From Nisaea sp. (lineage in GTDB: Bacteria > Pseudomonadota > Alphaproteobacteria > Thalassobaculales > Thalassobaculaceae): DNA of 64,000 bases. This document shows positions 1 through 8,729 of the stretch, piece after piece. Under the pieces are notes generated by a model, which saw only the letters and a list, made by a program, of their open reading frames with translations, searched no databases and was not told where the DNA came from. The stretch is taken from NCBI RefSeq assembly GCF_034670185.1, contig NZ_JAXMNY010000002.1:496001-560000 (forward strand), read 5' to 3'. A program made the position numbers and the translations under genes. Every line of letters begins with the position of its first letter. The stretch's first letter is position 1.

Positions 1-125
1 TCGCAATCAGCCTGGAGCGCGACACACCCGGGGATTCCGAGCGTTCGATCATGACCAGGGTGTTCCGGCAGACGGAGGAATTCCGCAACACGCCGTACAA
101 CAACCGTTACGCCGGGTCCTTGTAG
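1..125 (+). CDS. 3' end of an unrecognised protein gene (partial)
   Basis: Frame 3 is open from the window edge to a TAG at 123-125 and encodes about 40 residues. Almost every codon ends in G or C, which matches the real genes here and argues for true coding. The visible tail is polar and ends NNRYAGSL. I do not recognise the family from so short a piece. Its stop lies inside the 3' end of the opposite-strand DUF2889 gene, a tail-to-tail overlap of about 19 bases. The start and most of the protein lie outside the window. Confidence 0.5.
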   Translation, partial: AISLERDTPGDSERSIMTRVFRQTEEFRNTPYNNRYAGSL

Positions 126-673
126 AATTCAGGCCAGATATCCTTGACGACCGGGCTGCTTTCCCCGAAGGCGTGGCAGGAATTCAGGAGTGGTGGACGC
201 CCCGTCCGCTTCGGCTCTTCCTCTCCGGTTTCCCGCCGTTTGCGGGCGCTTTCGCCATAAAGCGTCTGGTAAGCGGTGGTCGCCATCGTCCAGAGCAGTT
301 CGACCAGATGGGTGCACCCCTCGGCACCACCAAGCGCGGAAAGCACCTTCTTGCGCCAGCCGGGCCCGATCCTGATGCCTTTCAGGCGCTGGAAATTCAC
401 CGTAATGTCCGGGCAGATTGCAAACGGCCCGGCGTCGGTGATCGCCTCCACCGCGAGAATGGTGAGTTCGTCATCGACAGTCAGCCGGATCGACATGTCG
501 TGGATCGGCTCGCCGGCCGGAATGCCATCCCTGAAACTGTTCGGGACCTCGTAAGTCTTTACATCCGTGATATGCCCCTCAATGTCGAGATGACCGTCAT
601 CGCGGCGAAAGCCCTCGCAGGTGACACGGCGCGTATGGACTTTGCGGCGCGACGCCGGGCTGGTCAGGGGCAT
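107..673 (-). CDS. DUF2889 family protein
   Basis: The product is 188 residues and matches the general look of the DUF2889 family: an N-terminal basic stretch, a segment on a taught response to IEG-H-TD near residue 30, and conserved cysteines in the second half (for example in the GGAEGCTHLVELLW segment). The family has no established biochemical function. A longer reading from a TTG at 706 is possible, but the ATG at 673 is preceded by GGAGAG at good spacing, so I chose it. The C-terminal region holds a charged linker (RKRRETGEEEPKR) followed by a CHAFGESSPVV segment. It is a single gene, separated from the CBS gene upstream by about 100 bases. Assignment to the family is from memory of its sequence pattern. 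Confidence 0.7.
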   Translation of the reverse strand: MPLTSPASRRKVHTRRVTCEGFRRDDGHLDIEGHITDVKTYEVPNSFRDGIPAGEPIHDMSIRLTVDDELTILAVEAITDAGPFAICPDITVNFQRLKGIRIGPGWRKKVLSALGGAEGCTHLVELLWTMATTAYQTLYGESARKRRETGEEEPKRTGRPPLLNSCHAFGESSPVVKDIWPEFYKDPA

Positions 674-774
674 TGATCTCTCCGGATTGATATTGCTTTG
701 CGGCAAAAATCATTCCGGACCGCGCCGAAGTCAATTCCCGACAACTCCCCAAGCGGGGCAAACCTGCCCCCGGG

Positions 775-1224
775 TCAGGGAAGCCCGGCCATTCCCGAGC
801 CAGAAATGAAGGCCTCGCGCTCCAGAACCGCCTCTTCCAGGTCCTCGCGGACGGCCGCATAGATATCCCGGATCGAGACCATACCGATGATCTTGCCGCC
901 CTCCTCCACAGGCAGGTGACGGAAGCCGCCTTCCTGCATGCGTTGCAACGCATCCATCACAGAGGCCTTGGGGCCGATGGTTTCGGGTTTCGGAGTCATG
1001 ATCGCCTCGATCAGCGTTCCCCCCGGAGACTTCTCTTCCGCCACCAGACGGCCCGCGATATCCCGTTCCGAGAGAATTCCAACCAGTTTCTCGCCATCAA
1101 GGATGAGAAGCGCACCAATCTTGCGGCTCGTCATGAGTTTCGCGGCCGTGAGAACCGTTTCTTTGGGGGACAGCGACGAGAGGTCCTGTTTACTCACCAC
1201 ATCCGGCACGATGTGTCTGGCCAT
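775..1224 (-). CDS. CBS-domain pair protein
   Basis: This 149-residue protein consists almost only of two CBS motifs, about residues 10-65 and 75-130. Typical strings are GALLILDGEKLVGILSERDI in the first and GFRHLPVEEGGKIIGMVSIR in the second. Stand-alone CBS pairs usually bind adenine nucleotides or related ligands and act as sensors of energy state. No enzyme or DNA-binding domain is attached. An AGGGAG ribosome binding site lies just before the ATG. It follows the CorC-like gene, which also carries a CBS pair, on the same strand with about 50 bases between them, so the two may be cotranscribed. The ligand and target cannot be told from sequence. Confidence 0.85.
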   Translation of the reverse strand: MARHIVPDVVSKQDLSSLSPKETVLTAAKLMTSRKIGALLILDGEKLVGILSERDIAGRLVAEEKSPGGTLIEAIMTPKPETIGPKASVMDALQRMQEGGFRHLPVEEGGKIIGMVSIRDIYAAVREDLEEAVLEREAFISGSGMAGLP

Positions 1225-1272
1225 GGCATTCTCCCTGATAGGTTTTTCTTTATCTCAAAAGATTATACCAAA

Positions 1273-2631
1273 TCAGGAGCCATCTGGGAGCCGGGTCGTT
1301 TCAAGAGTTTCATTTTCGGTTTCCGTCGGCGTTTCCTTGGAGACCCGCAACAAGGTGATCTGGTTGCGGTGACGGCGTAAAATCTTGAACCTGAAACCGT
1401 GGAAAACGAACTCCTGCGCCACATTCGGGATGGTTCTGGCCTCATGCAGGATCAGCCCGGCGATGGTCGAGGCCTCGCCGTCAGGCAGGTCCCAGTCAAA
1501 TTCCCGATTGAGGTCCCGGATCGTCACAGTGCCGTCGATGACGTAGGATCCGTCCGCCTGAGGCCGCACACCGGCGACCGCGACATCGTGCTCGTCGCTG
1601 ATTTCGCCGACGATCTCCTCGATGATATCCTCCAGGGTCACGATGCCCTGGAAAGCCCCGTATTCATCAACCACGAGCGCGAAATGCTCACGCCGGGCGC
1701 GGAAAGCCTGCAACTGATCGAGCAGGGTCGTGGTGGTCGGAATGAACCAGGGGTCCGACGCCACCTCCCGCATATCGAGCTTCTCCAGCTCCTCGCCGCT
1801 CAGCCCCTTCACGGCGCGCAGAACCGCCTTTGCATGGATGACGCCGATGATTTCGTCATGGTCACCCTTGAACATCGGCAACCGTGTGTAGGGGCTCTTC
1901 ATGATCTGCGAGATGATGTCCTCGACAGAGTCCTCGACATCCAGCATTTCAACCTGGCGCCGGTGGGTCATGATCTCCTCGACCCAGACCTCGCTCAGAT
2001 CGAGGATCGAGCGCAACATGGCCCGTTCCTCGCGCACCTCTTCCTCGTCAACCTCGACCTTGTGGCCATGCAGCTCGATCAGGCCGCGCAATTCCTCTTC
2101 CTGCTCCGAATGACCGAACTCCTCGGAAATCCTGATACCGCACATGGACAGGAGCAAGCGGACGATGGCCCGTACAATCTTGGCGATCGGGCTCAGGATA
2201 AAGACGATGGCGTTGATCAGCGGGGCGACGGCAAGTGCAACCCGATCGGAATTGTTGAGGGCATATGTCTTCGGCAGGACTTCGGCGAAAATCACGACCA
2301 CGACCGTCATGACAAGGGTCGCGTAGACCACACCATGCTCGCCGAAAAGCCGCAGGAACACGGTTGTCGCCAGCACAGAACCCAGGATGTTGGTGATGTT
2401 GTTTCCGATCAGGATCGCACCGATCATGGTCTCGCTATGCTCCCGCAGCGCGAGAACACGGGATGCCCGCTCGTCGCCCTTACGGTCCAGCTGGTGCATC
2501 CGGGCATAGGACGAGCCCGTCAGACCGGTTTCCGATCCGGAGAAAAACGCCGAAAACACGATCAGCAGCAAAATGGCCCCGATCGTCAGAAACAGTTCAC
2601 CGTCCACAAGATCCAGGAGTTCTTCTTCCAT
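1273..2631 (-). CDS. HlyC/CorC (CNNM/CorB-type) membrane protein with CBS pair
   Basis: The 452-residue protein has the full CorB/CNNM-like layout: a DUF21 membrane region (about residues 1-190, several hydrophobic helices, with the family-typical GSETGLTGSS stretch near residue 31), a CBS pair (about 205-330) and a C-terminal CorC_HlyC domain (about 350-430). Family members are linked to magnesium and cobalt transport or efflux; the old name hemolysin is misleading. Its ATG overlaps the aroB stop by one base (TGATG), so translation is probably coupled to aroB. The aroK-aroB-CorC order is, to my memory, common in alphaproteobacteria. The ion carried is inferred from family only. Confidence 0.88.
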   Translation of the reverse strand: MEEELLDLVDGELFLTIGAILLLIVFSAFFSGSETGLTGSSYARMHQLDRKGDERASRVLALREHSETMIGAILIGNNITNILGSVLATTVFLRLFGEHGVVYATLVMTVVVVIFAEVLPKTYALNNSDRVALAVAPLINAIVFILSPIAKIVRAIVRLLLSMCGIRISEEFGHSEQEEELRGLIELHGHKVEVDEEEVREERAMLRSILDLSEVWVEEIMTHRRQVEMLDVEDSVEDIISQIMKSPYTRLPMFKGDHDEIIGVIHAKAVLRAVKGLSGEELEKLDMREVASDPWFIPTTTTLLDQLQAFRARREHFALVVDEYGAFQGIVTLEDIIEEIVGEISDEHDVAVAGVRPQADGSYVIDGTVTIRDLNREFDWDLPDGEASTIAGLILHEARTIPNVAQEFVFHGFRFKILRRHRNQITLLRVSKETPTETENETLETTRLPDGS

Positions 2632-3764
2632 CAGACGCCCGCCGCGACCGAAAGGTCTTCCTGCAGCATCGCGCGCACGGCATCCGGCGCGACATCGTCG
2701 CTGGTAAAGGCACCGCCGATCCCTCGCGCCAACACGAACCGGATCATCCCGTCACGCGCTTTCTTGTCCCGGCGCATGGAGGCGAGCAGCGCCTCCGCAT
2801 CCCATTGCGCGGCTCCCGGTATATCCGCCACACGCGTCATCAACCCCATGGCTCCGAGATGAGCCCGCGCCCGCTCCGCATCCTGACCGGCGCAAAGGCC
2901 GAGGCGACGCGACAGCTCCAGTGCCTGGATCATACCGATCGATACCGCCTCGCCATGCAGCAGCGTGCCGTCGAATCCGGCCGCGGCTTCAAGAGCATGG
3001 CCGAACGTATGGCCGAAATTCAGCAATTCGCGTAGCCCGGCTTCCCGCTCGTCCGCGGCCACTACCTCGGCCTTTGCCTTGCAGCTTTCAACGACCGCGG
3101 AAATCCGTGCCGCCTCGTCGCCAGCAATCAAGGCCGCGCCATGCTGTTCAAGCCATTCAAAGAAGGCCGGATCCCTGATCAGGCCGTATTTGACGATTTC
3201 CGCATAGCCCGCCCGCACTTCGCGCTTCGGCAGGGTATCGAGCGTCCCGGTATCGGCCAGCACCAGCCTCGGCTGATGAAACGCACCGACCAGATTCTTG
3301 CCCTGCGGCGTGTTGATCCCGGTCTTCCCGCCGACCGAACTATCGACCTGCGCGAGCAGAGTGGTCGGGATCTGAATGAAATCAAGGCCGCGCATGACGG
3401 ACGCCGCGCAATAGCCGGCAAGATCGCCGACCACACCGCCGCCGAGCGCAATCACAGCAGTTCGGCGGTCAACACCGTCTTCCAGCATGCGACAGCAGAC
3501 ATGCTCGAAATCGGCAAAGCTCTTGGATGATTCGCCCGGCGGCACGGCGATGGTCGTCACCGTAATATCAGCCGCACGCAACGACCGTTTGAGCGGATCG
3601 AGCCAATGCCCGGAAACCGTCGAATCGGTAATGACGAAGACCTTGTTCCCCCTGATCAGAGGCTTTATCTCATCGCCTGCATTCTCGATCAGCCCGGGTC
3701 CGACGCGGATATCGTAGCTGCGTTCTCCGAGGCCCACGGGAACCGTCTGGGTCGTCGTCATCAT
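2631..3764 (-). CDS. aroB: 3-dehydroquinate synthase
   Basis: AroB converts DAHP to 3-dehydroquinate, the second step of the shikimate pathway, in the cytoplasm with NAD and a divalent metal. The NAD-binding GGGVVGDLAG loop, the GKTGIN segment and the metal-binding FGHTFGHALE motif are all present. The frame stays open upstream to 3827, but that would run into aroK. The tandem ATGs at 3764 and 3761 follow AGGA and give a 377-residue (or 376) protein of normal length, so I start at 3764. It lies 38 bases after aroK and overlaps the CorC-like start by one base, so these form one operon. Confidence 0.95.
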   Translation of the reverse strand: MMTTTQTVPVGLGERSYDIRVGPGLIENAGDEIKPLIRGNKVFVITDSTVSGHWLDPLKRSLRAADITVTTIAVPPGESSKSFADFEHVCCRMLEDGVDRRTAVIALGGGVVGDLAGYCAASVMRGLDFIQIPTTLLAQVDSSVGGKTGINTPQGKNLVGAFHQPRLVLADTGTLDTLPKREVRAGYAEIVKYGLIRDPAFFEWLEQHGAALIAGDEAARISAVVESCKAKAEVVAADEREAGLRELLNFGHTFGHALEAAAGFDGTLLHGEAVSIGMIQALELSRRLGLCAGQDAERARAHLGAMGLMTRVADIPGAAQWDAEALLASMRRDKKARDGMIRFVLARGIGGAFTSDDVAPDAVRAMLQEDLSVAAGV

Positions 3765-3802
3765 ATTTCCTGTTTCAAAAAAAATCGGTTCCGTCATGCG
3801 GC

Positions 3803-4384
3803 TCATTCGGCGGGAACGGCTTTGCACGCATCCTCGAAGTAATTCATGAGCACGTCGTAGGCCTGATCGACCGTCGCCTCGAGCGGCCCCCGGCGCGATT
3901 CGATCCAGAGATCCGCCTTCTCGTAAACCGGATAGCGCTCTTCCATCAATTTCGTGAGGACCGCCTTCGGGTCTTTCTGCGCCAGCAGCGGACGTCCCTG
4001 ACGACGGCTGACACGCTCGAAAAGGACGTCGATATCGGCCTTGAGCCAGAGAGACACCGCGTTCTCGGAGATTGCCGCCCGGGTCTCCTCCGCCATGAAG
4101 GCACCACCGCCGGTCGCAAGCACGACAGGCGGGCCACTCAGGATGCGCTGGATGACCCGTTGCTCGCCACGACGGAACTCGACCTCGCCGAAACGCTCGA
4201 AAAATTCGCTGATCGTGCAGCCGGCCGCGTCCTCGATCTCCCGGTCCGCGTCAATAAAATGCATACCAAGCCGCTGCGCCAGACGGCGCCCGACACTGCT
4301 CTTCCCGGCCCCCATGAGGCCGACGAGAACGATGCTTTTCGGGTGGGGCTGTGGCGTCTCCGCCAGATCAGAGTGATTCACCAT
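3803..4384 (-). CDS. aroK: Shikimate kinase
   Basis: The 193-residue enzyme phosphorylates shikimate at O3 using ATP. Visible motifs are the Walker A loop GLMGAGKSSVGRRLA (about 23-37), the shikimate-binding DADREIE, the ATGGGAF loop and the lid arginines in RRQGRPLL. Length is slightly above the usual 170-180 because of a short polar N-terminal extension before the first strand. The ribosome binding site before the ATG at 4384 is weak. It heads the aroK-aroB-CorC operon, which pairs two adjacent steps of aromatic amino acid synthesis. Confidence 0.95.
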   Translation of the reverse strand: MVNHSDLAETPQPHPKSIVLVGLMGAGKSSVGRRLAQRLGMHFIDADREIEDAAGCTISEFFERFGEVEFRRGEQRVIQRILSGPPVVLATGGGAFMAEETRAAISENAVSLWLKADIDVLFERVSRRQGRPLLAQKDPKAVLTKLMEERYPVYEKADLWIESRRGPLEATVDQAYDVLMNYFEDACKAVPAE

Positions 4385-4620
4385 GGGAAGCAGGTTCTGG
4401 CTCCGGACGAGACGCAGATAGCGTTTCCAGTCAAATCCGGCACCTCTCCTTTCCTCTCCCTCGTTGAACTCACTGGATGCGGTCGGTATGCTGCCGCAAA
4501 CGCGTCATATTCTGCCGCTAGCATAACTTTCCCGATATGGCGTTGTAAACGCATTGGGGACGTTGCGCGCCGGTCGGCCGGACCAGTGTCGCGTGAAACC
4601 GTAATTCATGGGTCCGCAGC

Positions 4621-4758
4621 ATGAAATTGACGCTCTGGGTCGTTATCGTCATAGCACTGTTCTTTGGCGGCGGCTTTGCATTCCTGTCCACGTGGGACAT
4701 CCCGGCTCCGACCAGCCAGATCGAACAGGTCCTCCCCAATGATAAATTCCCCCGCTAA
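4621..4758 (+). CDS. Small single-pass membrane protein, 45 residues
   Basis: An ATG at 4621 opens a 45-residue frame ending at TAA 4756-4758. It has one hydrophobic helix directly at the N terminus (VVIVIALFFGGGFAF), then TWDIPAP and a polar tail ending NDKFPR. Similar tiny proteins with the WDIPAP string occur, to my memory, upstream of xerD in other Rhodospirillales, which supports it being real. Its 3' end overlaps the start of the next gene by 20 bases in another frame, so the two are likely cotranslated. No function is known. The ribosome binding site is poor. Confidence 0.65.
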   Translation: MKLTLWVVIVIALFFGGGFAFLSTWDIPAPTSQIEQVLPNDKFPR

Positions 4759-6643
4759 CGGCCGAACCAGGCATCTGCGCGCCGGTTTCTGCGTCCTGAT
4801 GCTGGCTCTGTCCCTGCCGTTCTCGGCAGGAGATACGCTGGCCCAGGGCGCGCCCAAGCCGTTACTGCCATCCCTCGGCGCTCCGAAACCGCTGCTTCCG
4901 CCGGCATCCGGCACAGGCAGCACCACCGATAGCGCCACCGACGCAGTCGAGATGGCCCCCAGTCCGCCGGCGGGCAGCGGCGCGGCGGACGCCAAGGACG
5001 GCATTTCCATCAATTCCCTGGACAGGGTTTCCGGAGAGAGCGTCGGGACCATTGGCCAGGACGAATCGGCCCTGCCGGCCACCATGTGGGACGGCACGCC
5101 CCGCAGTGCAATCGAGCGCATGCTGGCGCTGGTTGGCGAAGCTCCGGCGACCGCTTCCCTGCGCGACCTGATGTTGCGCATTCTGCTGAGCCCGGCCGCT
5201 GTTCCCCAGGCTACCGACCCGGCCGACCGGACGAGCATCGTCAAGGCCCGTATCGACGCCCTCGAGCGTCTCGGGGCCTGGCCGGATTACATCCGGCTTC
5301 TCGACAGTGTTCCGGCCGGTGATGACGAGACAGCATTGCCACCGGCATTACGCGCCCGGCTTAAAACCGATGCCGGCTTCCTGACCGGAGATACCGGCAA
5401 AAGCTGCGCCATTGCCCGCGACGCCATGCTGTCCCTGCCAGAGGATCGTTACTGGCAGAAGGCGGGAGCCTTTTGTCAGGCCCTTGCCGACGAGTGGGAA
5501 AGTGTTGAATTCAATCTCCGCCTGATGCTGGAACTCGGCGACCAGGATGCCCGCTATTTCGAACTGATGCGCGCTGTCAGCGGCACCGTGTCCGACCTGC
5601 CGCAAATGCCGGAAGCGGCACAGCTCAGGCCTCTGGATATCGCCATGATGCGGGCTGCCGGTGTGGCGCCCTCCATGCCGGACCCCGATGCGGTTCCGCC
5701 GTCCCTGATATCGATCCTGACCTCCTTCAAGGCTTTGCGCTTCGAGGACCGGCTGCGTCTTGCCGAGCGCGGCGAACGGCTTGGTCTGGTGGACCGGAGC
5801 GAACTGATCGCGCTGTATGAGCTGGTCGATATCGACCCGTCGCAAATGCAGAACGCGCTCACAGCCGCAGCGGCCGACCCAAGCGCAAATGGCCGCGCCC
5901 TGCTGTACCGGGCAATCGCCAGCCAGACCCTGCCGCTGGCCCGGGCCCAGGCCATCCAGCAAGCTCTCAATCTTGGCCGGGGAGAAGGCCGCTACGGTGC
6001 CACGGCCCGGCTTTACGCCCCGCTGATCCAGGAAATCCCGACAACGTCTCCTTATGCCTGGTTCGCCGCCGACGCGGCATCCGCCTTCATCGCCGCCGGC
6101 ATGAGCGACGCCGCCGCGCCCTGGATGGAAATGGCCGCCCGCGAGGCGCGCATGGGACCGGAACAGGCAACCGCCTGGCGCGATGCGGTCATCATGTCCC
6201 GTCTTTCCGCCGGCGAAGATGTCCCGCTTGAGAAAAACTTCCTGCGGGAATGGTGGCGTGGCGTCCGCAACCTTGGCCCCGAGAACGCCCCGGCACGCGC
6301 GACATTGCTGTTCGGCCTGCTGGAAGCAACCGGTGCGGAAACGCCCGGCACGGTCTGGCGCGGCCTGATCGACCAGGCGGCACCAAAAGACACGAAAACG
6401 CCACCGCCCGCCCTGCTTTGGGCTCGCCGCGACGCTGCCGGGAACGGCCGTCTCGGAGAGGGCGCCCTGCTGACCGTGCTTTCACTCTCCGGTGCCGAAT
6501 TGTTGGACTACGATACCGGAACTCTTACCGAGAGCGTCCGGGCTCTGTCGGAACTCGGATTGCAGAAAGACGCCTACCGGCTCTCGCTGGACATCTATCT
6601 GGCGGCGTCCAGCACGCCTGCCCCGGCAACTGCGGGCGAGTGA
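4739..6643 (+). CDS. Secreted helical-repeat protein of unknown function
   Basis: The chosen ATG at 4739 gives 634 residues beginning with an arginine-containing N terminus and a signal peptide (FCVLMLALSLPFSAG, cleavage likely near LAQG). Residues about 35-100 are low complexity, rich in Pro, Ala and Gly, with a repeated APKPLLP unit. The rest is a long series of alpha helices resembling TPR-like solenoids, with no catalytic motif. Homologues near xerD have been labelled antifreeze glycopeptide-like in other genomes, a name that comes from the low-complexity part and says nothing about function. It overlaps the small membrane gene upstream and ends 4 bases before the xerD start, so it sits in the same operon. 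A periplasmic scaffold role is a guess. Confidence 0.75.
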   Translation: MINSPANGRTRHLRAGFCVLMLALSLPFSAGDTLAQGAPKPLLPSLGAPKPLLPPASGTGSTTDSATDAVEMAPSPPAGSGAADAKDGISINSLDRVSGESVGTIGQDESALPATMWDGTPRSAIERMLALVGEAPATASLRDLMLRILLSPAAVPQATDPADRTSIVKARIDALERLGAWPDYIRLLDSVPAGDDETALPPALRARLKTDAGFLTGDTGKSCAIARDAMLSLPEDRYWQKAGAFCQALADEWESVEFNLRLMLELGDQDARYFELMRAVSGTVSDLPQMPEAAQLRPLDIAMMRAAGVAPSMPDPDAVPPSLISILTSFKALRFEDRLRLAERGERLGLVDRSELIALYELVDIDPSQMQNALTAAAADPSANGRALLYRAIASQTLPLARAQAIQQALNLGRGEGRYGATARLYAPLIQEIPTTSPYAWFAADAASAFIAAGMSDAAAPWMEMAAREARMGPEQATAWRDAVIMSRLSAGEDVPLEKNFLREWWRGVRNLGPENAPARATLLFGLLEATGAETPGTVWRGLIDQAAPKDTKTPPPALLWARRDAAGNGRLGEGALLTVLSLSGAELLDYDTGTLTESVRALSELGLQKDAYRLSLDIYLAASSTPAPATAGE

Positions 6644-6647
6644 GCGG

Positions 6648-7568
6648 GTGAGCCCGGATAGCGGGTCCATCGAGCGTTTTCTTGAGATGTTGATTGCCGA
6701 GCGTGGCGCGTCCGGGAATACGGTCGACGCCTACAAGCGCGACCTGAGGGACTTCGCCGGCAGTCTGGTGAAGCGCAAGCAATCGCTCGGCACCGCTTCC
6801 AGCGACGACATCAGGGCGTATCTAGATCTGCTGGAGAAATCCGGCATGGCGCCCCGCACTGCGGCCCGCAGGCTCTCCGCGATCCGGCAATTCTATCGCT
6901 TCCTCTATAGCGAGGGAGACCGGAGTGACGATCCCTCCACCGCCATCGACAGTCCGCGCCAGGGACGTCCGCTGCCGAAGGTCCTGAGCGAGACGGAGGT
7001 CGACCTGCTACTCGCCGCCGCCCGCAACAAGGATGGCGCCGATGGGCTGCGACTGACCTGCCTGCTCGAAATCCTTTATGCCAGCGGCCTCCGGGTCTCG
7101 GAACTCGTCGCGCTCCCGCTTGCGTCAGTCGCGCGCGACCCCCGTGTGTTGATCGTCCGCGGAAAAGGCGGCAAGGAACGCATGGTGCCCCTGACCGATG
7201 CCGCCCGGGACGCCATCGTCGCCTATAAGGAAGCGCGGAGCAGCTACCTGCCCGAAGGCGCGACGTCTCCGTTTCTTTTCCCGTCCCGAAGCAGTGAAGG
7301 CCACCTTACCCGCAGGCGCATGGGACAACTTCTGAAAGAACTCGCCATCGCATGCGGCTTAAGGCCCGCCACCGTCTCGCCCCATGTACTGAGACATGCT
7401 TTTGCGACTCACCTTCTGGATCACGGCGCGGACCTCCGAAGCGTCCAGCAGATGCTCGGGCATGCGGATATTTCGACCACGCAAATCTACACCCACGTGC
7501 TCACCGAGCGGCTGAAAGCACTGGTCACCGAACATCACCCACTGGCAAAGCCCGGCAAAAAAAGCTGA
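6648..7568 (+). CDS. xerD: Tyrosine recombinase XerD
   Basis: This 306-residue site-specific recombinase acts with XerC at dif to resolve chromosome dimers at division. The N-terminal SAM-like core-binding domain spans about residues 5-90 and the catalytic domain about 110-300. The catalytic set is visible: Arg in GLRVSELVAL, the HVLRHAFATHLL box, the second His in LGHADIS and the nucleophilic Tyr in QIYTHV. The start is a GTG at 6648, four bases after the previous stop; the frame is open further upstream but inside the previous gene. The distinction from XerC rests on the LGHADISTTQIYTHV box, which is XerD-like, and on length. Not a mobile-element integrase as far as context shows. Confidence 0.92.
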   Translation: MSPDSGSIERFLEMLIAERGASGNTVDAYKRDLRDFAGSLVKRKQSLGTASSDDIRAYLDLLEKSGMAPRTAARRLSAIRQFYRFLYSEGDRSDDPSTAIDSPRQGRPLPKVLSETEVDLLLAAARNKDGADGLRLTCLLEILYASGLRVSELVALPLASVARDPRVLIVRGKGGKERMVPLTDAARDAIVAYKEARSSYLPEGATSPFLFPSRSSEGHLTRRRMGQLLKELAIACGLRPATVSPHVLRHAFATHLLDHGADLRSVQQMLGHADISTTQIYTHVLTERLKALVTEHHPLAKPGKKS

Positions 7569-7650
7569 TCCGCCGTGGCAATCCAGACGTTGTAACCCAA
7601 GGCCCGGACAGGTATGGTTCCGCGCTTCCCAACATAGTGATTCGACGGAT

Positions 7651-8607
7651 ATGCGCGTCTTTCTGGATTTCGAAAAGCCGATCGCCGATCTTGAAGGCAA
7701 GATCGAGGAACTGCGTCACCTCTCTTCCGAGGGCGATATCAATATCGCCGAGGAAGTGGGCAAGCTTCAGGCTAAGGTCGAGCGTCAGCTCCGGCAGTCC
7801 TATCAGAAGCTGACGCCATGGCAGAAAGTCCAGGTAGCACGGCACCCGGACCGGCCACACTTCAAGCAGGTGCTGGCCCATCTGGTCGAAGATTTCACGC
7901 CACTCGCAGGGGACAGATCCTTCGGCGAGGACAAGGCAATTGTCGGCGGCATCGGTCGTTTCCGCGGGTTCTCTGCCGTTATCATCGGCAATGAGAAGGG
8001 CGGCACGACGGAAGAGCGCATCACGCATAATTTCGGCATGGCGAAGCCCGAGGGTTACCGCAAGGCCCGCCGCCTGATGGAAATGGCAGATCGGTTCAAA
8101 CTGCCGGTTCTGACCTTCATCGACACAGCCGGGGCCTATCCCGGCGTCGGCGCCGAGGAACGCGGTCAGGCCGAGGCCATTGCCCGCTCCATCGATGCCT
8201 GCCTCTCCCTCCAGGTTCCGCTCATCGCCTCCATCGTCGGTGAAGGCGGATCCGGCGGCGCCGTGGCTCTGGCCGCGGCAAACCGGGTGCTGATGCTGGA
8301 ACATGCGGTTTATTCCGTGATCTCTCCGGAAGGCTGCGCCTCCATCCTCTGGCGCGACGGCGACCATGCCCGCGACGCGGCGGAAGCACTCAAGCTGACG
8401 GCGAAAGATCTTCTTAACCTCGGCGTGATCGACGAAATCGTTCAGGAACCGCTCGGCGCAGCCCATCGCGACCAGGAAACAGCTCTCGATGCCCTTGGCG
8501 ATGCCGTGGAAGCCAATCTCCGCACGCTCGTCGGTGTGGAAGGCGGCAAGCTGAAAGCCGACCGCCGCCGTAAATTCCTCGACATGGGCAAAAAAGGCCT
8601 CGCCTGA
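7651..8607 (+). CDS. accA: Acetyl-CoA carboxylase carboxyltransferase, alpha subunit
   Basis: AccA pairs with AccD to move the carboxyl group from biotin to acetyl-CoA, giving malonyl-CoA for fatty acid synthesis. The 318 residues match the usual length (about 319). Diagnostic strings are FGMAKPEGYRKARRLM, TFIDTAGAYPGVGAEERGQA, GEGGSGGAVALA and VISPEGCASILWRD. The N-terminal helical segment with LRQSYQKLTPWQKVQVARHP is also typical. It follows xerD by about 80 bases on the same strand; xerD-accA adjacency is common in alphaproteobacteria, to my memory. Confidence 0.97.
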   Translation: MRVFLDFEKPIADLEGKIEELRHLSSEGDINIAEEVGKLQAKVERQLRQSYQKLTPWQKVQVARHPDRPHFKQVLAHLVEDFTPLAGDRSFGEDKAIVGGIGRFRGFSAVIIGNEKGGTTEERITHNFGMAKPEGYRKARRLMEMADRFKLPVLTFIDTAGAYPGVGAEERGQAEAIARSIDACLSLQVPLIASIVGEGGSGGAVALAAANRVLMLEHAVYSVISPEGCASILWRDGDHARDAAEALKLTAKDLLNLGVIDEIVQEPLGAAHRDQETALDALGDAVEANLRTLVGVEGGKLKADRRRKFLDMGKKGLA

Positions 8608-8729
8608 CCGGTCTTTTCCGCCCCTCAGACGGTTCGAATTGATCTGGCACAATTCCCCTTTTTGCACCGGGTGATATGTCCCCTACATTGGAGCCATATG
8701 ACATCGGCACCGATTGAGGGAACAGCTGG

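Noticed and set aside
6648..7568. Tyrosine recombinase as an integrase of a mobile element
   Set aside because: Sequence is XerD-like, length is normal, it sits between housekeeping genes, and no attachment repeats or tRNA gene are near.
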